Shown: in pieces, positions 1 to 9,944 of the stretch
Numbering within the stretch: position 1 is the first letter of the stretch
Layout of the letters: each line of letters starts with the position of its first letter
NCBI GenBank assembly: GCA_010093605.1
Contig: MU004193.1
Coordinates: forward strand, 813,520-877,519
Direction: 5' to 3'
Source: Lophium mytilinum
Lineage: Eukaryota > Ascomycota > Dothideomycetes > Mytilinidiales > Mytilinidiaceae
DNA: 64,000 bases
Translations under genes and position numbers: made by a program
The notes under the pieces: generated by a model
What the model was told of the DNA's origin: nothing
The model's input: the letters and a program-made list of their open reading frames with translations, nothing else
Database searches by the model: none

Positions 1-1702
1 ATCAGCCCTTCGAACTACTGGAGCTGCACACACGTCCTCACAAGTGTACTCCGTACCTGGACCAACGGACAGGTTTACGTTCTGCACATGCTGGGGTGGA
101 TACTCGCAGTAACGATTTCTATGGACACAATAGTTGCCTGGTATAGTCAATACGAAATAGTCTCTATTCAGATGACGGTTAATGCCTACAGTAGGGATTC
201 TTTTCGCCACATTCAATTCTTTGTCGTTTGCAGGTTACGCAGCCCGTCTCTGAGCGAAAATACCAGGGCCCTTCTGTTTGAGCCTGCCCAGTTAGAAACT
301 CTTCATTTTGAGACCCCTCGTCCAAAGTGGTGGGAACTGTATGGGATCCGTTTGTCCATGAACGGGCTGAACTAGGCGGACGAGTCATAGACTCCTTGCC
401 CAGAGTGTGATCAGCTGGAGCCTGCTGGTTGATAGAGGTAAAAGCTGAAGACCGATCAACTGGTGGAACTTTCGAGGGCGAATGACTTGGAGTCATGAAG
501 CTTGGCCCTCGGTAATTCAATGATGAATATGTGCGTTGGTGCTCCACTGGAGGTCGATACATCCGATCAGGGAAGTGCTGAGATGTGGACATTGAAGGCG
601 GAAAATCAGGCGGAACGCTCACAGGCAATACTTGTGAGGCTGGAACGCTTGTTCGTGGAGACAAGGCTGATGGATGTGCTGCTAGGCGCTCTATTGTAGG
701 CTGAGATGCTTTCTGATCCTGGACTGACGACCGACCAATCGAACGCTCATTGAGCCACGGCGGGGCTTGTACAGGTGTAGAAATGGAAGGTCGGCGATGT
801 ATAAAATAGTAGGATGATGATAAAGGGCCCGAAAGGACTGATGGATCGTTTCGAGTGACGTTAGCTGTAGGTCCAGGGTTGATAGGTCTAAATTCCGAAG
901 GCGGACACTCCAGTGGACACGCTCGGGCCTGAGCAAAGTTGATAGGTAGCAAGTTCACAGCTGGATCACTATGGTATGGTATGATCGGAGTTGGTGGAGT
1001 CGCAGGTGGCGGAGTCGGTAATGGAATGGCAGGGACGCGCGTTGAAGTCTGCTTATTAGGAGGCTGAATAGTTGGATTCAGACAACTTACCTGTCTCAAA
1101 GTCGAATTCGGAGTATGTAGAATTGGAGGTAGATGCATAGACATAGGTTGCGTTTCAGATGAGTTGCCTTGGGCGACATGAGGTAGGTGAGGACGTGCTG
1201 AGGTCGTTGTGACTGCGTTCGAACTGCCTAAGATCGCTTCAACTCGATGTGAGATGTTACAGTGGTCTTTTAATAAGGCATTCGGCGTAGGAAGTTCCAA
1301 TCGCGACCGTGCAACGGGTGCAAGCGGTGAAGGTGGCACACCACTCGAATTATTTCTAAGTGGATGAGACACTGGAACAGGCGGCGGCCTAAGGGAGCTG
1401 GTTGCTGTGACGGAGTCCTGGCTAGTGGTTGGCCAGAAGTCAACTGTAGATGGCCTCTGAGGAAGTCTGCCATTATGATATCTCAGCAGCTTTTCCACCG
1501 GTTTCTTGTCTTCATCGATCAAGACCCATCTCTGAGCGGCTGCATCGACTAAGGTCCGTGTCTGAGAGGCTGGCTTGCCGTATAGTGTTGACATATTACG
1601 CCTCTTGAGCCCATGGTGTTCCACTCGCCCCAAGAGCTCAGTCTGGGGAGAGTTCCGCTCGCCGGCGGTAAGGATGCCCCGATCTTCCAGATAGCTGGCC
1701 AT
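1..1702 (-). CDS. Zn(II)2Cys6 transcription factor, 3' part outside the window
   Basis: Probable fungal zinc-cluster transcription factor, cut by the left edge of the window. Exon 1 can start at an ATG at 1702 (another in-frame ATG lies at 1594) and ends at 190. A 52-base GT...AG intron covers 189-138, and the next exon opens at 137 and has no stop down to base 1. Splicing completes the metal site: CVTCKRQRIECGEKNPYC before the junction and NYCVHRNRYCEYP after it, giving C-X2-C-X6-C-X6-C-X2-C-X6-C, the exact family spacing. Without the intron the frame stops just after the fourth cysteine. Oddity: the cluster lies near residue 490, behind a long Pro/Ser/Thr-rich low-complexity stretch, whereas it is usually N-terminal. 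The true start is uncertain. Zinc-cluster identity is firm; targets are unknown. Confidence 0.72.
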
Positions 1703-1800
1703 GATACAATGCCGTACCACAAATCTGTGTACAATGGTCTATCACTGCTGGGGGGTGCCCCTCTAGGCTTTCGAGTTTCAGACGCGATATGTTCATCAAG

Positions 1801-2286
1801 GCTGTGGGGATCGAATGGCCTTTTGGCTCCCTGCCCACTTGACCGCTAAGCTACTCCTGACGATGGTGTTGGGCGAGCAAGAGCCAGCTTCGAGCACTGC
1901 TATGTCGTGTACCCAGACCCGCTTTATCACTCCAGGCAGCCGGAAGGTATGTGGTTTTAACAGCTGTGGGGATTAAACGGCCTCTTGACTCCCTACCCAC
2001 TTGATAGCTAGGCTGCTCCTGACGATGGTGTTGGGCGAGCAAGAGCTAGCTTCGAGCACTGCTATATGGTGTACCCAGAACCGCCTTATCACTCCAGGCA
2101 GCCGGAAGGCATGTAGCTTTAACAGCTGTGGAAGTCGAACTTCCTCTTGACAAACTGTCTATCAGGCAGTTCGGCTCCTCCTGACGGCGATGTTGAGTGA
2201 GCAAGAGCGGAATCCCAAGGCCTCGCACTGAATGCCGTATCGTGTAGGCATTCAGCACAACAATGATTCCTCACCACCGCGGGTAT
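1801..2286. repeat. Tandem repeat with 162-bp period, about three copies
   Basis: Units begin with GCTGTGG near 1801, 1963 and 2125, exactly 162 bp apart. Copies 1 and 2 are close, sharing the stretches around CTCCTGACGATGGTGTTGGG and CACTCCAGGCAGCCGGAAGG. Copy 3 diverges strongly in its second half, and a partial older copy may precede 1801. The reading frames inside are broken by a stop in each unit, so this is not a coding repeat. It sits directly upstream of the Zn2Cys6 gene's start. Confidence 0.75.
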
Positions 2287-2636
2287 GCTCGTGTTGTGAC
2301 TCGGCGGAGTGTGCAAGGACCTGTATGCGGTTAGATGGTGATCATAGACGAGGGTTCTAATATGGAGCTAGGTAGGCAGGCTAGAGTAGATATCTGAAGG
2401 AGACGGTCCATAATACTTTCCGTCACCACGAACGCAATGTCTTGCTGGAAAACGCTGTACGCCAGAATTGAGGAGCACGATTCGTCAACTGATACGGATG
2501 GAAACATGTGTAGGAGATTCAGACTGAATAGAGGAAACGCGGGGGTTAAGTTTGAATGTTTGTGCCCACGGGCCACATGCTAGCGCTATCACACCGCGTT
2601 GTCACCTGCATATAGTCGCACAGTCCCGACGTCTGT

Positions 2637-2917
2637 GCAACATTTTCAAGTAGGTCTTTAGGGTCCCCCTAACAGCATTAAACACGTGGAAAGGCACGTT
2701 AATAGCGCGCAGCAAATTTGAAGGGTGATAAATATCACGTCCTTGCGCTACTACTAAGAAAGCCGCGTCTACTCTAGTCTATCGAAACTTCATATTATGC
2801 AACGTTTCCAAATAGGTCTTTAGGGGACTCCTAACGGCATCAAACAAGTGGAAATTCACGTTAATAGCTCACGGCCAATCTGAAGAGTGATGAACATCAC
2901 GTCCTTGCGCTACTATC
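2637..2917. repeat. Second pair of repeats, also spaced 162 bp
   Basis: A segment of about 120 bp at 2637-2755 recurs at 2799-2917. Three separate anchors (the start GCAAC, AGGTCTTTAG, and CCTTGCGCTACTA) all shift by exactly 162 bases, so there are no net indels between the copies. The remaining 40 or so bases of the unit do not match. The sequence differs from the 1801-2286 block, but the period is the same. Confidence 0.7.
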
Positions 2918-3473
2918 ACGAACCCTCAGGAAGGGCTTCAGGTCCTTGCAAGCATGTGCAATGTTAAAAGCAAAAACAGGTAATTCAAACACTATGGAAG
3001 GACTGACTATGCCTCACTAGCCTCTGCGTAGTAGTATTTACCACTACACAAAAGCTAACAAGACCGGAAGAAGAAGAACAAACGAGTACACGCCCCCCAA
3101 TGTCTAAATGAAGCAAACCGTGGCCTTTTCCTTTGATCCCTCATGCACTTGGCGTGTTTCGCCTCTACTGTTCCGTCAATTAAAGAAATAGAAACTGGTT
3201 TTTGAGTCTTTTTTTTAGGTGTTCGCTGGTTTTGTCGTTTTTTTGTTCTTTCATCGTCTAGAAAACAGTAAGCCTTCGTATCTTTGGCGGTGCTTATTCT
3301 GCTTTTCGTGACCCAGACCTTCCTTTACTTCCCCTATTGAGCTCATTGTTGTTCTTGCGTCAGGAAAGGCATAGCTTGTTGTATTGATATCGTCTCCATT
3401 GTGGGGCCGTTGGGTATGGCCCTACGAGATATGTTGCGGTTCTCTGAGCCGAAGAGGGGCAATGCTCAAAGAC
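2918..3473. other. Intergenic, no gene seen
   Basis: No convincing coding region. It includes T-rich stretches around 3208-3245 and is probably the 3' flank of the minus-strand gene that ends at 3474. Confidence 0.5.
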
Positions 3474-4571
3474 CTACTGTCCCAAATACTCAAGGTATTG
3501 CAATTGTGAACCCGGTTCCGACTCCCACAGCCTTATTGCGTCGTACGCCTCCCTCGCCTCCCTGTCGCCGTTGAAGTACCACGCAAAGCGGCCCGAGTGT
3601 GGATTCCAGTTCCACAGTAAATAAAGACTATGAGGGTATTCGTATCCGTCTGGAGGATGAGACAACAGGTCTCTGCCTTGATCAATTTCAGCCGCGGTGG
3701 GCACGTAGGGCGCGACTTTAAAGAGCTTGGGGTGTCGTATCTTGAAGCCCTTATCTGACTCCGACTGCACAAAGAAACAGCCGTCGTCCAAATGCGTCTT
3801 CTGCCACTCCCATTTGAGGCCTTTTTTGTTGAAGCCCCAAACCCAAGAACCACTCAAAGGGAGCCAGCGCTTCCTCTCCTCGTCTTGCCAGCTAGGGCTA
3901 GGTGTCGAGCCCCCAAAGAGCTGAGGAAACTGTCTTACGAAGCCCTGGTCTGACTCCCACTGCTCGATGAAGAAACTCTCGTTGTCTTGGACCCAATGAT
4001 GGACCCGAACCCACTCCCAACGAGTCACTTCGGCGTTAAACTCCCACTCCCAACCAAGCCCTCCGTCTGGAAGCAGTGAAAACCTATCTAATGCAGGTTC
4101 TGGGCGGCCTTCTTTGTGCATGGCCATCGCACTTGCCAGGCAACCCTTCATCCCGTATATAGTTGCTTGCAGTTGCACGTTCAAAAGCTGTTTCTCTACA
4201 CACTTAGCTCGAAGAACAGCGTTCACGCGACTATAGTTCTCAATCGAGGCATTCAACGCCGCTTTTTTCTGTTTTGCGAGAATGTTATTCCTTTCCCTAA
4301 CTTTGGCTTTGCCGTCATTAGGGTATTTCACCGGCCGACCAGGACCCCGCTTGGTCTTTCCCTTCGCGGGGGCTGGGGGATCGTCAGGCTGCGTGCTCTG
4401 ACTTGTACCCTCTTGCGCCTTTTCAAGGTTATCGTCCGGTTGTGGTTCATTGGGAGCCGGGCGAAGTGCGAGAACAGGGTGACTCTCGGTGCCGACAAGG
4501 TTGCCCTCCGCATGTTCGAAGTCGGGGGAGTTGCTATGAGGCATACTGGGGCCGGTTGTTTGGGGTCCCAT
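3474..4571 (-). CDS. AT-hook / basic-region protein with tryptophan-rich repeats
   Basis: Uninterrupted 365-codon gene from the ATG at 4571. I do not recognise a named family. Residues 1-70 are Pro/Gln/Asp-rich and probably disordered. Residues 74-83 (KRGPGRPVKY) resemble an AT-hook with its Gly-Arg-Pro core. Residues 88-135 are basic then helical (RERNNILAKQKKAALNASI onward), loosely like a bZIP basic region but without the usual Asn-x2-Ala-Ala-x2-Ser/Cys-Arg pattern. The C-terminal half holds three degenerate tryptophan-rich units at about 174-219, 243-284 and 320-352. Units 1 and 2 share W-x-W-x-F-N, a second W-E-W, paired Phe, a Ser-Asp-x-Gly-Phe block and a final Pro-x-Leu-Phe. A DNA-binding or chromatin role is inference from the basic N-terminal part. 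It stands alone in a repeat-rich, gene-poor stretch. Confidence 0.7.
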   Translation of the reverse strand: MGPQTTGPSMPHSNSPDFEHAEGNLVGTESHPVLALRPAPNEPQPDDNLEKAQEGTSQSTQPDDPPAPAKGKTKRGPGRPVKYPNDGKAKVRERNNILAKQKKAALNASIENYSRVNAVLRAKCVEKQLLNVQLQATIYGMKGCLASAMAMHKEGRPEPALDRFSLLPDGGLGWEWEFNAEVTRWEWVRVHHWVQDNESFFIEQWESDQGFVRQFPQLFGGSTPSPSWQDEERKRWLPLSGSWVWGFNKKGLKWEWQKTHLDDGCFFVQSESDKGFKIRHPKLFKVAPYVPTAAEIDQGRDLLSHPPDGYEYPHSLYLLWNWNPHSGRFAWYFNGDREAREAYDAIRLWESEPGSQLQYLEYLGQ

Positions 4572-6006
4572 TGCGGCTTTTGGGGGTTGGACCGGCGGTC
4601 GACGGTACTTCTTTTGACCGGAGGGGTGTTTTATTGAGGGTAAAGAAGAGGCGAGGGGTGTAGCCTGTCCGTTGCTTTGGCTGCTTAGGAGGCTGTAGAA
4701 GTAGGAGCTTGTCGGAGCAAAGTAGAGGTAAGAGAGGTTTTTGGTTAGTTGCTGTGGGTGTCAAAGAGGCTGTATTTATCCCAGTAAGTCGAAGTTGGTT
4801 ATATGATTGTGCGTGGTTTGTAGTAGAGGGAGCGTGGGATTTTATAGACATACAGGAGCGCTCTGATGAGCGTTACCGTGGAGCTTTGCTGCGCGTACCG
4901 TACTTCGAGGTGCCAAGGTTCTGCTATTGCGACGAAAGGGGAAAGAAATAGGGCGCCCAATCGTTCCAATGGCTCAGCGGATCAGAGCGCAGCGTCGTCC
5001 TTGGCTCTCCAATAGCCAGCATAGTCGTAACAGATTGGACATCTATTATCTAATGGCCACCTGACGTGCTTTTAGGGCAGTCAGCTTGACTGATAGTGCC
5101 ATTTTGAATCTAGTTCTCCTAAAAGAGTGTACCGACCGGAGTAAGCAAATGGCAACAAAAGCGGCGAAAAGACGCATGACAATGAATGAAGCTGCAAAGC
5201 GTATGCGACGACATGACTACGCCTGAAGGTATAGTGCTGAGCTGCACTACACCTTTAGCCTTAAACCGAAACCGGGTATGAAGCTTAAGAATCATTGGAC
5301 GCGGTTGAGGAGATTGGGAGCCTTCTTAACTACTTGAGCCACCCCCGAATGCACCACAGGATGAAGAACGGCCCCTCGATACTCCTAATAAATGGTCTCC
5401 CAGTGATAAGCCGGAGCTTGCACACACTAGTTGCCACTGTTTGAGGTACCTCAACTAGGCCTCAGAATTTTAGGAGCTATGTTAAGTTCCGTACAGCGGT
5501 TCCTAGGCTGTCTCTTGGCTGGTCGGCCTACCAGCAGTCAGGCCGCCCCTGACAATGGTGTCTAGCCTTCAATTAGGCGCTATATCAGCGCGGTATCCCT
5601 ATGCCCCGACTTACGGCCTAGTATTTAATCACCTGGGTATTCAAGCACGGGCATGCGGTAGAATAGCACCAAGTAATATTTATTACCATATTAGGCTTGT
5701 ATCACGCTTCGTAACAAATCCGCGTATACTTTACAGTGTTTCTTTTACATTTAGGGGAACCTTGGGAGTGCGATACTTCTGATTGGCTGAAACAGAGAGC
5801 GGAACGGCGACGGTTGTCAGTCTCGTGATTGGGATTAAATTTAAGAGATTGGGGACAGAACGAAAATTTGACAAATAAAAATGGTTGAGCCCCATACGCG
5901 TACGATTGCTTGTTCCGTGCTGTAACGGTTAGCAACGGCCTTAGTTGACGACCACGATGATAGGCCTGGAATCCAGGCGCGAATACTCCTTTCGGGGTAT
6001 ACTGTA
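4572..6006. other. Gene-free, degraded intergenic DNA
   Basis: No supported gene over 1.4 kb. All frames are short. It contains a tRNA-like A-box segment near 4963-5040 and a 30-base hairpin at 5226-5255. A CCTGACAATGGTGT stretch near 5547 resembles the core of the 162-bp repeat at 1801-2286, suggesting old repeat debris. Confidence 0.5.
5226..5255. repeat. Short inverted repeat (hairpin)
   Basis: Arms AAGGTATAGTGC (5226-5237) and GCACTACACCTT (5244-5255) pair with one mismatch around the loop TGAGCT. No gene is adjacent, so a terminator role is not supported. It may be a relic of a small transposable element. Confidence 0.6.
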
Positions 6007-6232
6007 CAGCGCCTGGATGCATCCGGTGGCTTAGCGCGGAAATCTAGCCACGAAAGTCAGTCGCCAAACTGAGATAATTCGATTTGTAACACCTCCTGGT
6101 ACCGTACTTTTAGCAGATCCAGCTCATCCTTGGTTAGGATATGTCCAGAAAAGGGCATCCTCCGCTCTGATTCTATCTATTCTAGCTGTGGCTTGATTTC
6201 CGCGCCAAGCCACCGGATGCATCCAGGCGCTG
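6007..6232. mobile_element. MITE-like element with 38-bp terminal inverted repeats, TA flanks
   Basis: The left arm at 6007-6044 starts CAGCGCCTGGATGCATCCGG. The right arm at 6195-6232 is its reverse complement with a single mismatch over 38 bases. TA dinucleotides flank both ends (6005-6006 and 6233-6234), as expected for Tc1/mariner-type insertion. The 226-bp element has no coding capacity, so it would be non-autonomous. The core ATCCAGGCGC recurs just outside, at about 5971 and 6245, hinting at nested or earlier copies. Assignment to Tc1/mariner rests only on the TA flanks. Confidence 0.7.
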
Positions 6233-7237
6233 TAGGATATTGAGAATCCAGGCGCCATGTCAAGTCCCATGCGGTGGAGTCTGAGCTATCATTTGATCCG
6301 AGGGTTTCCAAGCATCGGGACTGCTCGTGGCAGTGGCACATGGCTTCTACAATGGGCGCTCGAGCTGCGAAATCTCCGTGTACCTAGACTTCTGGCCTAG
6401 TACTCTGGCTCATGAGAGATGACCATTCTACTCAGGGGTTTCCGTCTACATGGTTCCGGCGAGGGTTGCGCTGATATCTTGTTGTGGGTTTTGGACTGCC
6501 AGCACTCATGGTCCACAGCGTCGACTTGGGTGACGGTAGTTTGGTGGCCTCTGGGTAAAATGTGATCCATCCACGCTTCAAGTGCACTTTCACTAAGCAC
6601 TGGCATGCAGTAGTCAAAAGAGGCACTAAGCAATCTTGTTCTATGGATTATGGAGCTGTAAGCATCCTTGATTACTCCATTAGGCTCTGCAAAGTGACCA
6701 TCCTATGTTCTTCTTTCCAGAGGTTTGGTGAGGCTCTCCTCATATTCTGCCGTACGGTCTGCACGGTCAGCCTCTATGGCTCACGTAGGACGAGCCGGGG
6801 AGGCTGTTTAGTATCCTAGAACACTTCGGTACTGCTCGGTGTACCGCTACTTGTATTTCATGCCGTTAGCATTCCGAAGCCTTCTGTATGTGTTGAAGCC
6901 AGCTCACCCATGGCTCTAGACCTTGTCTTGTAGCCTTTCAAACGATGCATTCTTAACCCTTGCCCAGGTCTTGCGAGACCTCGTAGACAAACACGCCTAT
7001 CTGCCTTGTCAGGCCAGAAGAACGCCCTGGTAAATTCCAGCTCGCTACCGGACTTGATCCGACCCTCGGAACCATATCATAACTCTTACTGGCATCCCTA
7101 CGATGGGATACCCCTCAATAGTCCCTTCTGACGTTTCGTGCTGGAAGGGCAACGTATCGCTTCCAGCTCGCTTCCATTTTCGCCCAAGCATTGGAACTAC
7201 AACGTATATCTTCAAGCAGCCCACAACAAAACACCCC
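6233..7237. other. Intergenic, no supported gene
   Basis: Short broken frames only. The minus-strand frame at 6397-6633 (ending around SHEPEY) is open but unrecognised and has no supporting exon context. This is probably decayed sequence plus the 3' flank of TRS20. Confidence 0.45.
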
Positions 7238-7777
7238 TCACAAGTACTTCTTGGCCGCGCCCGCCACCCTTCCCCGAAAGACCGGGCTCGTGACTTTATC
7301 ATTGACCATGTAAAATGGGCTCATAATCGTCTTGACCCAAGCATCATACACATCCACGAAGAAATTCCGCACTGCCTCCTCCGTCGCCGGCGCCGTAGGG
7401 TTATAATTCGAACTACTCGGATACGCACTCGCGCGCGCCGAGCTCGCAAGCGCACTACTCCTCGACGCCGGTGCCGCTGCGGGCGCTGTCAGCAGTAGGA
7501 ACTTGACATTGCCGCCGGTGATGAAGCCCGATACGTAGAGGTTCTGGAACTTGTCGATGTGCTTGAGGTACATGGGCGCGCCGCCGGAGGTCGGGGTAGT
7601 CGGCGACCACTGGACCTCTTCCACGATGTCGATGCTGCTGTTGGAAACGAACTGGATGTGGTGGCGCGATTCAGTGGGGAAGCGGGCGATGCCGTCGCCG
7701 CCTTGCTTGGAGGTGCCGAATTCGTGCTCATAGAGGGCTTTGTCGTTTGTGCCAACGATCGAGAAGTAGTAAGACAT
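7238..7777 (-). CDS. TRS20: TRAPP complex subunit 2 (Trs20 / sedlin)
   Basis: Core subunit of the TRAPP tethering complexes, which activate the Rab Ypt1 in ER-to-Golgi and autophagy traffic. The 179-residue single-exon product starts at the ATG at 7777. It matches the family throughout: MSYYFSIVGTNDKALYEHEF at the N-terminus, the central MYLKHIDKFQNLYVSGFITG block, and the C-terminal VRNFFVDVYDAWVK and MSPFYMVN. Human sedlin is 140 residues and yeast Trs20 about 175. The extra length here comes from an Ala/Ser-rich insert at about residues 98-132, before the last helices. It is transcribed divergently from MRPL31 across about 250 bp. Confidence 0.93.
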   Translation of the reverse strand: MSYYFSIVGTNDKALYEHEFGTSKQGGDGIARFPTESRHHIQFVSNSSIDIVEEVQWSPTTPTSGGAPMYLKHIDKFQNLYVSGFITGGNVKFLLLTAPAAAPASRSSALASSARASAYPSSSNYNPTAPATEEAVRNFFVDVYDAWVKTIMSPFYMVNDKVTSPVFRGRVAGAAKKYL

Positions 7778-8028
7778 GCTCGGTGGTGAGAGAGGGATGG
7801 CTTGATTTTATGCAATTTGGGAGTTAGCTTGAGCAATGAGAGTTCCTGGAAATGATTCTAAAAGAGCTGTAATATGGGACCAATGATTGACGTGGTGATA
7901 TCCAAGGTTCGAAATAGCTTTGACGTCGATGCTCCCCGAGGAACCGCCGCCTTGGCAAAACTTTCGACGTTGACTTTCCCGCGACGGCGACCTCGACCTC
8001 CGAGCAGCCTCAATTGCCCTCCATCACA
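7778..8028. promoter_or_regulatory. Short bidirectional promoter region TRS20 / MRPL31
   Basis: 251 bp separate the start codons of two divergent housekeeping genes, so both promoters must lie here. I see no clear TATA box on either side. Confidence 0.5.
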
Positions 8029-8516
8029 ATGTTTGGTGCTTTCCGCCTAACGTCGCCCCTATCCGGGGGTCTATTATGGTATGAGATCCAACTTTGGCGT
8101 CCCCCAATGGAGTCCAGGTCCATCCTCACGTATTCACCTCCGCATCCCGCTAATACCACCCTCTCAGGAAAATGCCCTGGCGGCTGTCTCGACACCAAAA
8201 GTACCGCCACCGTGAGCGATTACGGCGCGTCGACGACATCATATCCACTCTCGATATCGCGTTAGCGAAGCAGGGGCTGTCTACGAAGAAGCTGGAGGTG
8301 TGGAAGAAGGACATGCCGACTGAGGCGGAGATGTTGCCAAGGGATAAATACACGATATTTGATCGCAAGGTGAAGAGGTATCGGAAGGGAATACACAGTG
8401 AGTTCGAGTCCCTGCTCGTTTTCAAGCTAGGAGAGCTAGGATGGATGACTGACTGTTCAATAGAGCTACCGAAGTGGACGAGGCTTTCACAGAGAATCAA
8501 CCCTCCTGGGTTCTAG
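8029..8516 (+). CDS. MRPL31: Mitochondrial large-subunit ribosomal protein mL60 (MRPL31)
   Basis: Fungal-specific protein of the mitochondrial 54S subunit. Three exons: 8029-8078, 8168-8397 and 8464-8516, coding for 110 residues. The first exon gives MFGAFRLTSPLSGGLLW, matching the yeast start MFGPFKLTSPVAGGLLW. The join at 8078/8168 restores W-K-M-P-W-R-L-S (yeast W-K-I-P-W-R-M-S). The second join restores KGIHKLPKWTRLSQRI (yeast KGIHKVPKWTKISIR). The introns are 89 and 66 bases with GTATGA...CAG and GTGAGT...TAG ends. The middle carries the conserved RHRERLRRVD and DKYTIFDRK...YRKG segments. Shorter single-exon readings of the locus miss both ends of the protein. Confidence 0.92.
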
Positions 8517-8818
8517 GACTGTGGATGTCTGGGAGGAAAATAGGATGGAGTTCTGTGTATAATACTGTGAACAATACATGGATTAACCTTCCCCCGGGGT
8601 TTTCACTAAGACGACGCAACTTCACTTGCGCGCGCTGCTATTGTTCTTATTGTCACGATGATTGCTAATTGTGGTGCTCACAATGGCTCCTGAACTCATA
8701 TTTAACGCCCAAACCTTTCAATGGATTCAACACTCTTTCTTTTACAACCTTCTCATTCCGCGAGTCTCATATCGTCAGGTTTCATCTCTCTCGCAAATCT
8801 CGAAAAGCCCCAATCAAA

Positions 8819-9625
8819 ATGCCCACCGTCACTCGCCTTCAATCAACCCGCGCAACCAATGGCATCGCGAAACCCCAACTCAAAGACCCTCGAGAGCAGA
8901 AAGCACGAAAGCTTGCATAGTAAGTTCTCCTCTCAAACTAAAAGAGAGAATACTCACTAACCCGAAATAGCTTTGGCCGGACAATGGTGCAAGTCTGCGT
9001 CGGTGAAGACGATCGGCAGGAAAAGTTTGCTGTTCACGATACACCTCTCCGCTCCCATTCCAAATTCTTTGCCAATGCCATGAACGGATCTTGGAAGGAG
9101 TCAGACGAACGTATCATCAAGCTCCCAGACGATAGCCCGGAAACTTTCGAGCTCTACATCCACTACATCTACACCGGCAAACTCGCCATAGTCGCAGGCG
9201 AAGGCGTAGTCGACGACGACCGAGGCACGAGACAATTCGTCGCCCAACTCAAGGCCCTAGCCTATCTATATGTCTTTGTCGAAAAGATTCTGGACAGTGC
9301 CTGCAAGAACGACGTCGTCGACGCGATGGTAGCTTGCGTTAGAGACAATAGCAAGATACCACCACTTTTCGTCGTCGAAATTATATACAACGGAACGGCA
9401 GGACCATGCTCCGCGAGAAAATTTCTGGTCGACGTTTGCGCGCGCTGGTCGAACGCGAAGTACTTCAAGGATCGCCGAGAAAGATTCCCGGTGGACTTCA
9501 CGTTCGATGTTATCACCAAGATGCTCGAGTACAGAAAAGCTGGGCCTCACCTTCCCAAGAGCGCCCCTGATTTTGTGAATGGCGCTCAATACTACGACAC
9601 CGATGGCAGCAAGGATGCCGCCTAA
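8819..9625 (+). CDS. BTB/POZ domain protein
   Basis: Two exons, 8819-8919 and 8971-9625, coding for 251 residues. The 51-base intron has GTAAGT, an ACTAAC branch site and TAG. The join gives ARKLAYFGRTMVQVCVGE. Residues about 38-110 form a BTB/POZ fold: VQVCVGEDDRQEKFAVHD, then HSKFFANAMNGSWKES, LPDDSPETFELYIHYIYTG. This type usually mediates dimerisation, often as Cul3 adaptor modules. The C-terminal part (about 110-251) has the helical tail found in many fungal BTB-only proteins, with no Kelch or zinc-finger partner. The substrate cannot be told. Confidence 0.85.
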
Positions 9626-9944
9626 GAAAGAGAGGCGTTGGCTCAAGGCTCCATGTATGCCCAGTTCAGTTCTATGAGTGTCTATCAAACCTCGAAAGCT
9701 ACATCCAATAGGGCTTCTCCTACAAATCGATTGATCAATATGTACATTTCTCCAAACTTTCTCACCAGAAATCTTCACTTCACTTTTTGCCTCCTAGCGA
9801 GCTCGCCGTCCACGTGTCCCTTCACTTCATCTTTACCGCCCGTCATGTTGCCCGCTAGCGCCCTCCAGCTTCACCTCTACAAAACCTTCTCCCTCCCCCA
9901 CCTCATCCTCCTCCACCCATTCACGACTCCACAAACCAGTAATC
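9626..9944. other. Intergenic, pyrimidine-rich upstream region
   Basis: About 320 bp between two same-strand genes. A C/T-rich stretch at 9840-9930, just before the ATG at 9945, looks like a fungal core promoter and leader. No other element is visible. Confidence 0.45.

Noticed and set aside
4963-5040. Functional tRNA-Trp gene
   Set aside because: The D-arm and a CCA-type hairpin can be drawn, but there is no GTTCRA T-arm, the D-arm to anticodon-arm distance is wrong, and the acceptor stem pairs only partly. Kept only as a low-interest relic.
6397-6633. Minus-strand open frame of 78 codons
   Set aside because: No recognisable domain, no supporting exon structure, and it lies in decayed repeat-rich DNA.
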